DNA of 64,000 bases from Saprospiraceae bacterium (lineage in GTDB: Bacteria > Bacteroidota > Bacteroidia > Bacteroidales > JAIPBB01): positions 21,430 to 85,429 of the forward strand of contig JAIPBB010000001.1 of assembly GCA_021739805.1 (NCBI GenBank). Direction: 5' to 3'. Each line of letters begins with the position of its first letter. The stretch's first letter is position 1. Shown here piece after piece: positions 22,088-31,388 of this stretch. The position numbers and the translations under genes are program-made. The notes beneath the pieces are model-generated. The model saw nothing but the letters and a program-made list of their open reading frames with translations. It ran no database searches and had not been told where the DNA came from.

Positions 22088-24040
22088 TTAAAGCTTAATT
22101 ATTTTTTTTGTTAAAATCCCTTCGTCAATATTTAATCTTAGAAAATAAACTCCTGATTCAAATTCTGACAAATCAATTTCTAATCTTCCAAAATTAAACT
22201 TATTGACAGGAATATTGTGGGTAGAGCCTAAGGAATTTATCAACTCAATTTTGTTAATTTCAAATTTACCGGATTCAATATAGATTTTATTTGTCGTTGG
22301 ATTCGGCAAAACAGAGATATCAGGAATCAATTTTATTTCCTTCACGCCAATAATCAAAGTATCTAGCTTGGAAACAATCCAATTATCAGGGTCAAATATT
22401 ATCATATCTGGTGTAAATCCCAGATTAATCAAAAAATTTTGTCCTGAAAATGTATTATCGAAAATAATGCTTGTGTCGTTCAAACTGTTTTTAAACTGAA
22501 TTGGAACGGGCATTTCAAAAAAGCTTACTGATGAATGAGATTGAGTTTGATTAATTGTAACATCCATAATACCACCGGATAAATAATCAATATTTATTTG
22601 GTAAATTGGATAACCTTCATTGTATAACCAATCATCAAAAAACTCAGTTAAATTTTTATTGCTGCTAGCTTCCAGATGGCTCTTTAAATCTTTTGTTTCA
22701 GCAATTCCAAAAGCAAGATTTTGGTCGTTTAAATAATTCCTTATTCCACTAAAAAAAGCTGAATCTCCAATAGTCCATCTTAACATATGCAATACCATTG
22801 CACCTTTACTGTAAGATAGCCTCCCACTAAAAACTCTCCAGACAGATGTTGTGTCATACACATAAACAGAACCATCAGGATAACTTGTAACATGGTCAAT
22901 TTTGCCTTGTTTCCAAATGTCCCAATAACCAAAAGTTGTATCTAAATTTTCGTAGCATAATCCGGTTAAATAAGTTGCGAATCCTTCATTTAGCCATATG
23001 TCATGCCAGTTGGCACAAGTAATATAATCGCCAAACCATTGATGAGCAAGCTCATGAACCACTAATTCATAACTAAAACCACCCATAAAACTCATTGTTT
23101 GATGTTCCATTCCACCACCCCAGCCAAATTGTGCGTGTCCATATTTTTCCTTATGAAAAGGATATAAGCCAAATAACTGATTATAAAGCTGAAATGGTTT
23201 TATTAAACCGGATGTTTGTGATTGTGCAGAGCTAAGATTTTCAGGAAAAACATAGTTTAATATTTCAATAGAGTCGTTTGTTGTTGGTACATAATCGGAA
23301 TAAACTGAATAATTAGTAACGGCAACAGCAATTAAATATGTAGCAATAGGATATCGGTGTTTCCAATGATAAATTTTATCACTTCCTACAGTAATTTCAT
23401 TTACAAGTAATCCATTTGAAGCTGCACGATAAGCATTAGGCGTTTTTACAATCACATCAATTGAATCGATTTTGTCAGAAAGGTCGTTTTTGCATGGCCA
23501 CCATTCTTTTGTTCCGTAAGGCTGCGAGAGTGTCCAAATAATAGGTGTACTTCCATGAGTGTCTTTAATGAAAGCACCAAATCCACTTCCGGCTCCGGGA
23601 ACACCTTTATAATATATTGTCAACGAATCTAAAACTCCTGAGCCTAAACTTGTTCCTAAATTAATTGTAACAACATCAAAAGTATCGTGTGTAAAGGTCA
23701 GATTATTATGATGATAAATAATTGAATCCACATCCATTTCATAAACTAATTCAAATTCAATTTGATTAACATTTGCATGAAGAGTTTTAAAATAAGATGT
23801 TACGGAACCTTTTATATAAAGGACAGCCGGGTCGATTTCCCAATAAAATCTATGATATTTTAAATCATAATTTTCTCCAACAAAAGTCTTTGAACCCTTA
23901 TATCGGGCTGAATGATTTATTGCATCAGTATTTGAAATTTCATTAATAAAGTTTTTATCCGGTGCGCTGATTTGTGCATTTACAACATTAGCTATTATAA
24001 CAAATACTAATGTTATAAATAATGATTTTGAATAAGTCAT
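22088..24040 (-). CDS. M1-family metallo-aminopeptidase, T9SS-secreted
   Basis: 650 residues. Signal peptide (ending VVNAQ), an N-terminal beta-saddle domain, then the gluzincin core. GGMEHQTMSF replaces the usual GAMEN substrate loop. The zinc motif HELAH lies at about 329-333, with the third ligand Glu 18 residues later (WLNEGFATY). A catalytic-type Tyr may be in LSYSKGAMVLHMLR. The last 80 residues are a T9SS type A sorting domain (ISVLPNPTTNKIYIES, LSEFESGVYFLRLNI, KKIIKL). It would trim N-terminal residues from peptides at the cell surface or outside. Operon with the downstream secreted gene at 21296. Confidence 0.9.
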   Translation of the reverse strand: MTYSKSLFITLVFVIIANVVNAQISAPDKNFINEISNTDAINHSARYKGSKTFVGENYDLKYHRFYWEIDPAVLYIKGSVTSYFKTLHANVNQIEFELVYEMDVDSIIYHHNNLTFTHDTFDVVTINLGTSLGSGVLDSLTIYYKGVPGAGSGFGAFIKDTHGSTPIIWTLSQPYGTKEWWPCKNDLSDKIDSIDVIVKTPNAYRAASNGLLVNEITVGSDKIYHWKHRYPIATYLIAVAVTNYSVYSDYVPTTNDSIEILNYVFPENLSSAQSQTSGLIKPFQLYNQLFGLYPFHKEKYGHAQFGWGGGMEHQTMSFMGGFSYELVVHELAHQWFGDYITCANWHDIWLNEGFATYLTGLCYENLDTTFGYWDIWKQGKIDHVTSYPDGSVYVYDTTSVWRVFSGRLSYSKGAMVLHMLRWTIGDSAFFSGIRNYLNDQNLAFGIAETKDLKSHLEASSNKNLTEFFDDWLYNEGYPIYQINIDYLSGGIMDVTINQTQSHSSVSFFEMPVPIQFKNSLNDTSIIFDNTFSGQNFLINLGFTPDMIIFDPDNWIVSKLDTLIIGVKEIKLIPDISVLPNPTTNKIYIESGKFEINKIELINSLGSTHNIPVNKFNFGRLEIDLSEFESGVYFLRLNIDEGILTKKIIKL

Positions 24041-24159
24041 GATTAATGAATATTAAAGTTGAAAATGCAATAAGTTAAGTTAATCTGTAAAAAATGCTAT
24101 TTAACATTTTATGATAAGTTTAAACTTCTCATAGAATGGGCAACACAATCTAAAAAGAA

Positions 24160-26076
24160 CTATTTGTTTATAATAATTCTGGTAGTATTTATAAAAGACT
24201 CATTATATGTTCTAAGCATATATACACCTTGGTTTAGCATATTCAAATCAAGTGTAGTTTGAGAATATTCAAATGGGTTATCAAAGGATTTTGATAAAAC
24301 AATTTGACCATTAATATTTAATACTTCAATAATTATGTTTTGCAAATCAGAATTTTGTATTTCTATATTTATTAATCCATTACTAGGATTAGGAAAAACA
24401 TGCACATAATTATTTTCATTTTCAATTGAATTTATTGAAGTGTTATTATAATGTAACATTCCTGATTTTGAATGACATCCATTACTGTTATAAATTTCAC
24501 AATAATAAATTCCCGGGCTTGTTGCAATATATGTTTGCGAAGTAGCACCAGGAATAATGTTATTGTAAGAATACCACTTATACGTAAAACCTGCCGGTGC
24601 TGTAAATAAAGAGTCAAGAATAGTAACCATAGGAGCAGCTGGTAAAGGATTTATATCAACTATTATAGAGTCATATTGAAAACACTGGTTAGTATCAATT
24701 ACTTCAACCCTGAAAATTGTAGTTGTATCGGGGAATCCCATAGGATTATGGATTAATGAGTTGGTTATTAAATTTGTAGGAGACCATGTGTAGGTAGCAT
24801 AAGGAGGTGCCATAAGTTGTATACTGTCGCCTTCACAAATTGCTGTATCATTACCAAGCTCAAGAACATCCATAGGAATATTTATTATAGTGTATAAAGT
24901 ATCGAAAACAAAACTGCTGCTATCGGTTACAGCAACATGATAAGTTCCCGGAGCTAATCCAGTAAAAGTTTTGCTTGCCTGATATGTCATTCCATTATTA
25001 ATTGAATAATATAAAGGAGAATTTAATCCACCTGCATTAATTACAATTTTCCCATTTGCTGTTTGATTGCAAGTGTTATGTTTTACAACAACACTATTTA
25101 TCGCAAGAGATTCTAATTTTGAAACCCCTCCTGCGGTTGCAAACCAAATATTGCCCTGACTATCAACAGTAATTCCTTTCACATTATTATTAACCAAACC
25201 CTGGACAGTATTATAAGTTGTAAAAGTTGTACCGTTATATTTGCTTGCACCATAGTTATTAGTACCAAACCAAACATTAAGTGAAGTGGCAGCTATTGAT
25301 TTAACTTCATTGTTTGCCAAACCATTGGAAGTGGTATAATAATGCCATGTGCCATCATACATATTAACTCCACCGCCAATTCCAAAGCCCGGTTGTGAAC
25401 CAAACCATACTTTCCCACTACTGTCAGTAGCAGCAGAAATAGCAACATAAGAGTTTGGTCCCAAGCCATTGCTCGAATTGTAAGCAGTCCATGCACTGCC
25501 TGTATATCTGCTAATACCATCAGATGTAGCAAACCACATATTTCCCTGTAGGTCACAGGTCATTCCACTAACAAAATCATGTGCAAGTCCATTACTTGTA
25601 GTAGCTTTTTTGAAAGTAGTCCATGAACTGCCACTATTATTTCGGCTTACTCCTCCCATCTGTGTTCCAACCCATACTTTACCATTGGCGTCAAGTGCAA
25701 GTGATTTTATAATATTTGCTCCTATTCCATTACTTGTAGTATAGGTAGTCCATGTGCTGCCTGTAAATTTTGTTACACCATTTTCGGTTGCAAACCAAAT
25801 ATTATTTTGATTATCCTGAAGTATCGCATTTACTATATTGGAGCCGAGACCTTGACTTGTAGTATAAGTTGTCCAAGTGGTTCCTGTGAATTTGCTTACA
25901 CCACTTCCATTAGTGCCGAACCATAAATTTCCCTGATTGTCTGCCATAACAGACAATACATCATTTTTTGCTAAACCATCAGCAGTTGTATAATTAGTCC
26001 ATTGAGCATGTAAAGCTGAAAATGAGAATAACATCGAAATAAAAATAATTGATAGAAAGTAATTTGATTTTTTCAT
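24160..26076 (-). CDS. T9SS-secreted beta-propeller protein (two-component regulator propeller repeats)
   Basis: 638 residues. After the signal peptide come about seven repeats of roughly 40-45 residues with the pattern NxGLxxNxVxxxxxDxxGNxWFGTxxGVxxF (for example TADGLAKNDVLSVMADNQGNLWFG). This is the Reg_prop blade of hybrid two-component sensors, but no membrane or kinase domain follows. Instead there are two Ig/SprB-like segments (NTCNQTANGKIVINAGG, LGNDTAICEGDSIQL) and a T9SS type A sorting domain at the C-terminus (VHVFPNPSNGLINIEIQ, NQGVYMLRTYN). So it is an exported propeller, probably surface-bound or released. Function unknown. Confidence 0.85.
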   Translation of the reverse strand: MKKSNYFLSIIFISMLFSFSALHAQWTNYTTADGLAKNDVLSVMADNQGNLWFGTNGSGVSKFTGTTWTTYTTSQGLGSNIVNAILQDNQNNIWFATENGVTKFTGSTWTTYTTSNGIGANIIKSLALDANGKVWVGTQMGGVSRNNSGSSWTTFKKATTSNGLAHDFVSGMTCDLQGNMWFATSDGISRYTGSAWTAYNSSNGLGPNSYVAISAATDSSGKVWFGSQPGFGIGGGVNMYDGTWHYYTTSNGLANNEVKSIAATSLNVWFGTNNYGASKYNGTTFTTYNTVQGLVNNNVKGITVDSQGNIWFATAGGVSKLESLAINSVVVKHNTCNQTANGKIVINAGGLNSPLYYSINNGMTYQASKTFTGLAPGTYHVAVTDSSSFVFDTLYTIINIPMDVLELGNDTAICEGDSIQLMAPPYATYTWSPTNLITNSLIHNPMGFPDTTTIFRVEVIDTNQCFQYDSIIVDINPLPAAPMVTILDSLFTAPAGFTYKWYSYNNIIPGATSQTYIATSPGIYYCEIYNSNGCHSKSGMLHYNNTSINSIENENNYVHVFPNPSNGLINIEIQNSDLQNIIIEVLNINGQIVLSKSFDNPFEYSQTTLDLNMLNQGVYMLRTYNESFINTTRIIINK

Positions 26077-26117
26077 GTTTTTGAATTTATTAAAATGAAT
26101 CTTTTTATATTAGGATG

Positions 26118-26125
26118 CAAAATTA
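26118..26125 (-). promoter_or_regulatory. -7 box for the propeller gene
   Basis: Minus-strand TAATTTTG (TAnnTTTG), about 42 nt upstream of the start codon at 26076. No clear -33 element. Confidence 0.4.
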
Positions 26126-26268
26126 GTGGAAAAAATTTAGTATAGGAACATTATTTTTTGTTTATACACATTTTATTTTATCAGATTAAACTCAATTTTT
26201 TTTCTAATCTTTGTATTTATTAATAATACGATTTAAGAAATCTTATCGTTTGTCATAAAAAAATCATT

Positions 26269-28032
26269 TTGAAACTCATAAATAAAATATTATTGCTGTT
26301 TTGTTTTGCTATTTTAGCTGGCTGTGCAAATATTGTTGCTCCACAGGGTGGACCAATAGATACTACCCCTCCTCAATTTATTAAAAGTACTCCTCCTAAT
26401 CACTCAACTAATTTTAAAGAAGAAAAAGTCAGGATTTATTTTGACGAATTTGTTGCACTTAAAGATGCAATGAGCCAAATAGTGATTTCGCCACAAATTG
26501 AAAACACACCTGAATTCAGATTAAAGGGAAAGTCTTTAATTATAGAATTTAAAGATAAATTTAAAGACAGTACTACTTATAATATTTTCTTTGGCAATTC
26601 CATTGTTAATATTACTGAGAGCAAACCAATGGTAAATTTTCAATATGTGTTTTCAACGGGCGATTATGTTGATTCACTTGTCATAAAAGGAAACGTTAAA
26701 AATTCTTATGATTTAAAAGCTGAAGAAGATGTTATTGTAATGTTATATAAGGAAACCGGCGATTCTGTTCCCTATCAACAAAAACCATTTTATATTTCTA
26801 AAACTGATAAGTCGGGTAATTTCCAGTTGAATAATCTTGCTGACGGAAAGTATAAATTATTTGCTTTGAAAGATGCAAACAGTAATTATTTATACGACTT
26901 GCCAAATGAGCAAATTGCTTTTATTGATAGCTTGGTTGTACCCTACATTATTTATTCCCAAGCTATTGATAGTGTTTCGGCTGACACAGTAATGTTTGAT
27001 AGTAGTTTGGTCAAAACTCCAGTTGCCGATAGTTCATTAGTTGATTCTTTAGCTGCTGCAAAATTTCTTAATAAAAGCCTTAAACTATTCCTTTTTGAAG
27101 AGAAAGATTCTACGCAACAAATTATTTCAGCAAAAGCTCCTAAATTGGGCAGGCTATTATTTATCTTTAAATACCCCGTAAAAGATTTATCCATCAGACG
27201 GCTAAAAGAAGATTCACTGAAAGATTGGAAAATTGATGAATTCCTGACAAACAGAGATACTTTGATTTGTTGGTTAAAAAACCTTGAGCAAGATTCTTTA
27301 TTTCTTGAAATTTCAGATAAGAAGATAGTGCTTGATACTGTTAAACTCGCATTAATCACAAAAGAAAAAGAACAAGGGAAAAAAGGGAAAAAGGAAGAAT
27401 TAGTTGAATCCCTTCAAATAAACCCAAATGCTTCCAACAAAGGCAAGTTTGATTATTTTTCATCTTTAAATTTAAGCTTTTCTTTTCCTGTTGATAGTTT
27501 CGATTTCTCAAATATAATTCTCAGAGAAAAAACAGATACAGTTTTTGAAACCATAGCATTTGAAATAAAATTTGAAAATCAGGATGTCAAAAGGAAAATT
27601 CTAATTTCAAACAAATTCAAAGAAGCTTCATCTTATAATTTATTTATCCCATCCGGGGCTTTTACTGATATTCATGGATTGAAAAACGATACTTTGGATT
27701 TAAATTTCACAACTTCCGAAACAGGAGATTATGGGATTATTTTTCTTGATTTAAAACTTCCGGGGATAAATGAAAATTACATAATTCAGCTACTAACGGA
27801 AAACGATTTACTAATTAAACAAGTTCTGGCTAAATCAACTCAAAAACTGGAGTTTAACCATCTGAAACCCGGAAAATATAAGTTTAAAGCAATTCACGAT
27901 ACGAATAAAAATGGTCATTGGGACACAGGTGATTATATGAAAAAACTTCAAGCCGAAAGAGTTTTTTATGTTCCTGAAATAATTAAAGTACGTGCAAATT
28001 GGGATCAGGATATTGAATGGGATTTGCGTTAG
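26269..28032 (+). CDS. Ig-like (Big_5) domain lipoprotein; TTG start
   Basis: 587 residues starting with TTG at 26269-26271; no in-frame ATG lies nearby upstream. Lipobox LAGC (Cys19) is followed by ANIVAPQGGPIDTTPP, the conserved beginning of a widespread Bacteroidota lipoprotein family. Residues 33-130 form a Big_5/SbsA-type Ig fold (PPQFIKSTPPNHSTNFKEEKVRIYFDE). A second beta domain follows at about 145-220 (GNFQLNNLADGKYKLFALKDANSNYLYD) and a similar closing one at about 530-580 (LKPGKYKFKAIHDTNKNGHWDTGDY). Probably a cell-surface or periplasmic structural protein. Ends at a strong shared terminator. Confidence 0.82.
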   Translation: MKLINKILLLFCFAILAGCANIVAPQGGPIDTTPPQFIKSTPPNHSTNFKEEKVRIYFDEFVALKDAMSQIVISPQIENTPEFRLKGKSLIIEFKDKFKDSTTYNIFFGNSIVNITESKPMVNFQYVFSTGDYVDSLVIKGNVKNSYDLKAEEDVIVMLYKETGDSVPYQQKPFYISKTDKSGNFQLNNLADGKYKLFALKDANSNYLYDLPNEQIAFIDSLVVPYIIYSQAIDSVSADTVMFDSSLVKTPVADSSLVDSLAAAKFLNKSLKLFLFEEKDSTQQIISAKAPKLGRLLFIFKYPVKDLSIRRLKEDSLKDWKIDEFLTNRDTLICWLKNLEQDSLFLEISDKKIVLDTVKLALITKEKEQGKKGKKEELVESLQINPNASNKGKFDYFSSLNLSFSFPVDSFDFSNIILREKTDTVFETIAFEIKFENQDVKRKILISNKFKEASSYNLFIPSGAFTDIHGLKNDTLDLNFTTSETGDYGIIFLDLKLPGINENYIIQLLTENDLLIKQVLAKSTQKLEFNHLKPGKYKFKAIHDTNKNGHWDTGDYMKKLQAERVFYVPEIIKVRANWDQDIEWDLR

Positions 28033-28082
28033 ATTTTTTTGATTTTTATCCAACAAGCTTTTACAAAATTAAGATTGCATAA

Positions 28083-28110
28083 AAAAACCGGCTGAATTCA
28101 GCCGGTTTTT
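28083..28110. terminator. Bidirectional terminator between convergent genes
   Basis: Perfect palindrome: AAAAACCGGCTGA / TCAGCCGGTTTTT with an A-run and T-run on either side. It serves both the Big_5 lipoprotein gene (plus) and the antiporter gene (minus). Confidence 0.92.
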
Positions 28111-28119
28111 TAATTTATT

Positions 28120-29412
28120 TTATTCTTCAGATGTTTCATCCGAAGGATTCTTTTTATCATATATTCCAAACAGTTTTTTCACTGTGAGACCTTGAACAAT
28201 AATTGAGAATAACACAACTGAGTAAGTCATCGCTATAATAAGATCCAAAATATAATTATCAACTTGTCCCTCTGCCAAATCATATAAAGATAAAGCGAGG
28301 GCGACAGATATGCCACCTCTCAACCCACTCCATGTGAGCACCCTTACAGTGTATTTTGGAATTTTTTTGAAAATTCTTAAACCTGTTATTGGTATTCCGA
28401 CTCCAAGAAAACGGGCAAGCAATACAACTCCAATTGCAATAGCTGCTGCAATAAAGAAATCTAACTCCCATGCAATAACAATAATTTGTAAACCAATTAA
28501 TATGAAAAGTATTGCATTCATTGCCTCATCAATAAGATGCCAGAATTTATAAACATATTCTCCTGTAACATTTGCCAGTTCTTCACTTCTCCCCTCTCTA
28601 CCGACAATTATACCCATTGTTACCATTGCCAAAGGACCTGAAATATGCAGCATCTCAGCTATTGATGCTCCACCTAACACCATTGATAAAGTTACTAATA
28701 CCTCTATTTCTGTATATTTATTTTCAATAATATCAAGGAGTTTAAAACCTATGAACCCAAATACTACTCCAAGCAATATTCCTCCGAAAACTTCCTGGAC
28801 GAATAGTAATAATGCATGACTAAAATGAAAAGTTTCAACTCCTGCCTGGGCAACATGAAGTATTGTCAAAAATATTACAACTCCAACACCATCATTAAAT
28901 AATGATTCACCTGAAATTTGCATCTCTAAATTTTTAGAACATTTAGTTTTTTTCACCATAGCCAGCACAGAAATAGGGTCGGTGGGTGAAATTAAAGCTC
29001 CAAATAGCAGGCAATATATATAGGCAACATTAAGTCCTATTAGTGGTAGCAGAAAATACATCGCTGTTCCAACAATAAAAGTTGAAAGCAATGTGCCGAC
29101 AGTAGCTAAAATTATTACAGGCCATTTTTCTTCCCCTAATTTCTTTAAGTCAACTTCTAAAGCACCTGCAAACAGAAGGAAACTCAGCATGACTTTGAAC
29201 AGCACATCTGAAAATTTATACTCTGACATTATGGTATGAGCCAGTGAATTTAAGGTGCTGAAAACAACTTCACCTAACACAACAAACAATGAAAGGCATA
29301 AAGCCAGTATCATTAATCCTATTGTTGAAGGTAATTTCAAATACCGTACGTTGATTAATGTAAAGGCTGCCGCCATTACAATCAAAATAGTAATTAGATC
29401 TAATACGTCCAT
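28120..29412 (-). CDS. Cation:proton antiporter, CPA1/NhaP type
   Basis: 430 residues with about 12 hydrophobic segments. Family signatures include FLLFAGALEVDLKKL, GALISPTDPISVLAMVK (the conserved P-T-D of the transport core, about 145) and SGESLFNDGVGVVIFL (the N-D pair, near 170). The C-terminal SGLRGGISVALALSL also fits. It would export Na+ (or K+) in exchange for protons across the inner membrane for pH and sodium homeostasis. It lacks the long cytoplasmic C-terminal regulatory tail of some NhaP proteins. A TATATTTG box (minus strand, 29458-29451) lies 39 nt upstream. Two NhaD antiporters follow on the other strand. Confidence 0.9.
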   Translation of the reverse strand: MDVLDLITILIVMAAAFTLINVRYLKLPSTIGLMILALCLSLFVVLGEVVFSTLNSLAHTIMSEYKFSDVLFKVMLSFLLFAGALEVDLKKLGEEKWPVIILATVGTLLSTFIVGTAMYFLLPLIGLNVAYIYCLLFGALISPTDPISVLAMVKKTKCSKNLEMQISGESLFNDGVGVVIFLTILHVAQAGVETFHFSHALLLFVQEVFGGILLGVVFGFIGFKLLDIIENKYTEIEVLVTLSMVLGGASIAEMLHISGPLAMVTMGIIVGREGRSEELANVTGEYVYKFWHLIDEAMNAILFILIGLQIIVIAWELDFFIAAAIAIGVVLLARFLGVGIPITGLRIFKKIPKYTVRVLTWSGLRGGISVALALSLYDLAEGQVDNYILDLIIAMTYSVVLFSIIVQGLTVKKLFGIYDKKNPSDETSEE

Positions 29413-29581
29413 AGTCTTTTTTATTTGGTTAATAATTATTCTTGGGCTTTCAAATATATAAAAAATAAATTCAACTTTTTACATGAAATTCTCAATAAAT
29501 TTTTAACACCTTGATTTTAATGCAGTTAAAACAACATATATGACTTTTATCATATTTTATTTTTTTATCAAAAAACTTTCA

Positions 29582-29589
29582 TATTTTTG
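29582..29589 (+). promoter_or_regulatory. -7 box for the first nhaD gene
   Basis: TATTTTTG (TAnnTTTG), 32 nt upstream of the ATG at 29621. This supports that start over the in-frame codon at 29540, which lies upstream of the promoter. Confidence 0.5.
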
Positions 29590-29620
29590 CTCCTTTATTA
29601 ACCAAAAAAAATTAGAAGAT

Positions 29621-31015
29621 ATGTTTATTTTAATGGTAGTAATTTTTGTTCTTGGCTATACAGCAATAGCACTAGAACATCCACTAAAAGTTGATAAAGC
29701 TGTTCCTGCTCTCTTGATAGGAGTTTTAACATGGACAGTTTTTATTTTGGGTGGAGATAATATACTTGCAGTTTTTCAAGATTTTGCTGGCTATGCAAAT
29801 GTGCACTGGACTGAATATCTGCACCATCATCCAAATGGGGACTTTGTTGACTATGTTGTTCATAATCAATTATTAGAACATCTTGGTGAAATTAGTGAAA
29901 TTTTATTCTTCCTTTTGGGTGCAATGACAATAGTAGAAATTGTTGACCAGCATCAGGGATTTAAAATTATTACCGATAAAATTAAAACAACAAATAAAGT
30001 TAAGCTTCTTTGGATATTAAGTTTTATCACTTTCTTCATGTCAGCTGCTTTAGATAACTTAACTACTACAATCGTAATGGTTGCCCTGTTAAGAAAACTA
30101 ATTGATAATAAAAATGACCGTTGGTTCTTTGCATCCATGATAATTCTGGCTGCAAATGCCGGAGGTGCATGGTCGCCAATTGGTGACGTTACAACCATTA
30201 TGCTTTGGATTAAAGGACAAGTTACCACAATTCCAATCATAATTGATGTATTCTTGCCAAGTTTAGTTACTATGATAGTTCCTTTAGCGATTTTATCATT
30301 CACTATGAAAGGAACTGTTGAGAGACCTGTTATTGTTGAAGAAGATGATGAACCGCAGATTTCTAAACGTATAAGTATATGGATTCTTTGCCAGGGAGTT
30401 GCTTCATTATTATTTGTACCTGTTTTTAAAACAGTAACTCATCTTCCTCCATATTTAGGTATGCTGTTCGGACTTGGATTATTATGGCTTGTTACTGAAA
30501 TAATTCACAAAACACGTCATAAAGAAACTGAATCAAAACTTACAGTTGTTGGTATTTTAACCAGAGTTGACGTTCCAACAGTTCTATTCTTCTTAGGAAT
30601 TTTACTAGCTGTTTCAAGTTTACAATCTGCCGGTCATCTTACCTTATTAGCAGGTTGGCTTGATAGTGCCACTAATCAAAATATCTATATAATTGATTTA
30701 GCAATCGGACTACTTTCATCAATTGTTGATAATGTTCCTCTTGTGGCAGGAGCTATGGGTATGTATGACATTGCTCCTGCAGGAGCAGTTGGAAATGCTG
30801 CTATGTATGTTCAGGATGGACAATTCTGGCAATTCTTAGCTTATTGTGCCGGTACTGGTGGAAGTATTTTAATCATTGGCTCTGCTGCCGGTGTGGCCGC
30901 TATGGGAATGGAAAAGATAGACTTTATATGGTATATGAAAAAAATCAGTTTGCTAGCTTTAGTTGGATACTTTGCAGGTGCTGCAGTATATTGGTTAACA
31001 TTTAACTTATTATAA
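29621..31015 (+). CDS. nhaD: Na+/H+ antiporter NhaD, copy 1
   Basis: Start set at 29621 (MFILMVVIFVLGYTAIALEHP), matching the start of the paralogue at 31389 and lying behind a promoter box. The 464-residue protein has about 12 membrane segments. NhaD/ArsB-type motifs are LDNLTTTIVMVALL, NAGGAWSPIGDVTTIMLW and SIVDNVPLVAGAMGMYD. The Asn-Asp-rich half-helices hold the ion-binding site. NhaD expels Na+ or Li+ using protons, mainly at alkaline pH and high salt. Its presence with a second copy and an NhaP suggests a saline or alkaline habitat. Confidence 0.92.
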   Translation: MFILMVVIFVLGYTAIALEHPLKVDKAVPALLIGVLTWTVFILGGDNILAVFQDFAGYANVHWTEYLHHHPNGDFVDYVVHNQLLEHLGEISEILFFLLGAMTIVEIVDQHQGFKIITDKIKTTNKVKLLWILSFITFFMSAALDNLTTTIVMVALLRKLIDNKNDRWFFASMIILAANAGGAWSPIGDVTTIMLWIKGQVTTIPIIIDVFLPSLVTMIVPLAILSFTMKGTVERPVIVEEDDEPQISKRISIWILCQGVASLLFVPVFKTVTHLPPYLGMLFGLGLLWLVTEIIHKTRHKETESKLTVVGILTRVDVPTVLFFLGILLAVSSLQSAGHLTLLAGWLDSATNQNIYIIDLAIGLLSSIVDNVPLVAGAMGMYDIAPAGAVGNAAMYVQDGQFWQFLAYCAGTGGSILIIGSAAGVAAMGMEKIDFIWYMKKISLLALVGYFAGAAVYWLTFNLL

Positions 31016-31030
31016 AAAAAAGATTGTTTA

Positions 31031-31063
31031 AAAAAAGCGAGAATTAATTCTCGCTTTTTTTTT
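31031..31063 (+). terminator. Terminator of nhaD copy 1
   Basis: AAAAAAGCGAGAATT / AATTCTCGCTTTTTT, a perfect inverted repeat followed by more T. The same hairpin sequence (GCGAG/CTCGC) closes the second copy, as expected for a duplicated gene block. Confidence 0.9.
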
Positions 31064-31388
31064 GTATATTAGTAGCTAATGGTAGTGTGATATTAGGTAG
31101 TAGGCAAGAATAAATAATTGAACACTATAACAATCGAACCAAATAACAATTTAACAAATATACCACACTGAGGTTCATCAATTGTGGCGTTAAAAGGAGT
31201 TTTATCAGTAGCCGTATTGTTTCCGTACAATGGATTGGGATTAAAACACTTTTGAATAAACATAACAACACTAACAAATATTCAATTGAAGTCTCCTTTA
31301 ACACTTCAATAAATTAATTTCTACATTTAAATTTTGAGACGATTAATAAATATACTTTTGCATATTTTTAACTAAAAAAATATAAGCT
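31064..31388 (+). other. Spacer between the two nhaD genes, with a promoter
   Basis: No ORF. TACTTTTG at 31353-31360 is a good -7 box, 28 nt before the second nhaD; a TTTG at 31333-31336 is spaced a little too closely to be an ideal -33. The region 31064-31200 contains AT-rich words (AACAATTTAACAA type) like those around 33030-33070. Otherwise I see nothing in it. Confidence 0.45.

Noticed and set aside
29540..29620. Longer N-terminus for NhaD copy 1
   Set aside because: The extra codons span the -7 box and have no counterpart in the second copy.
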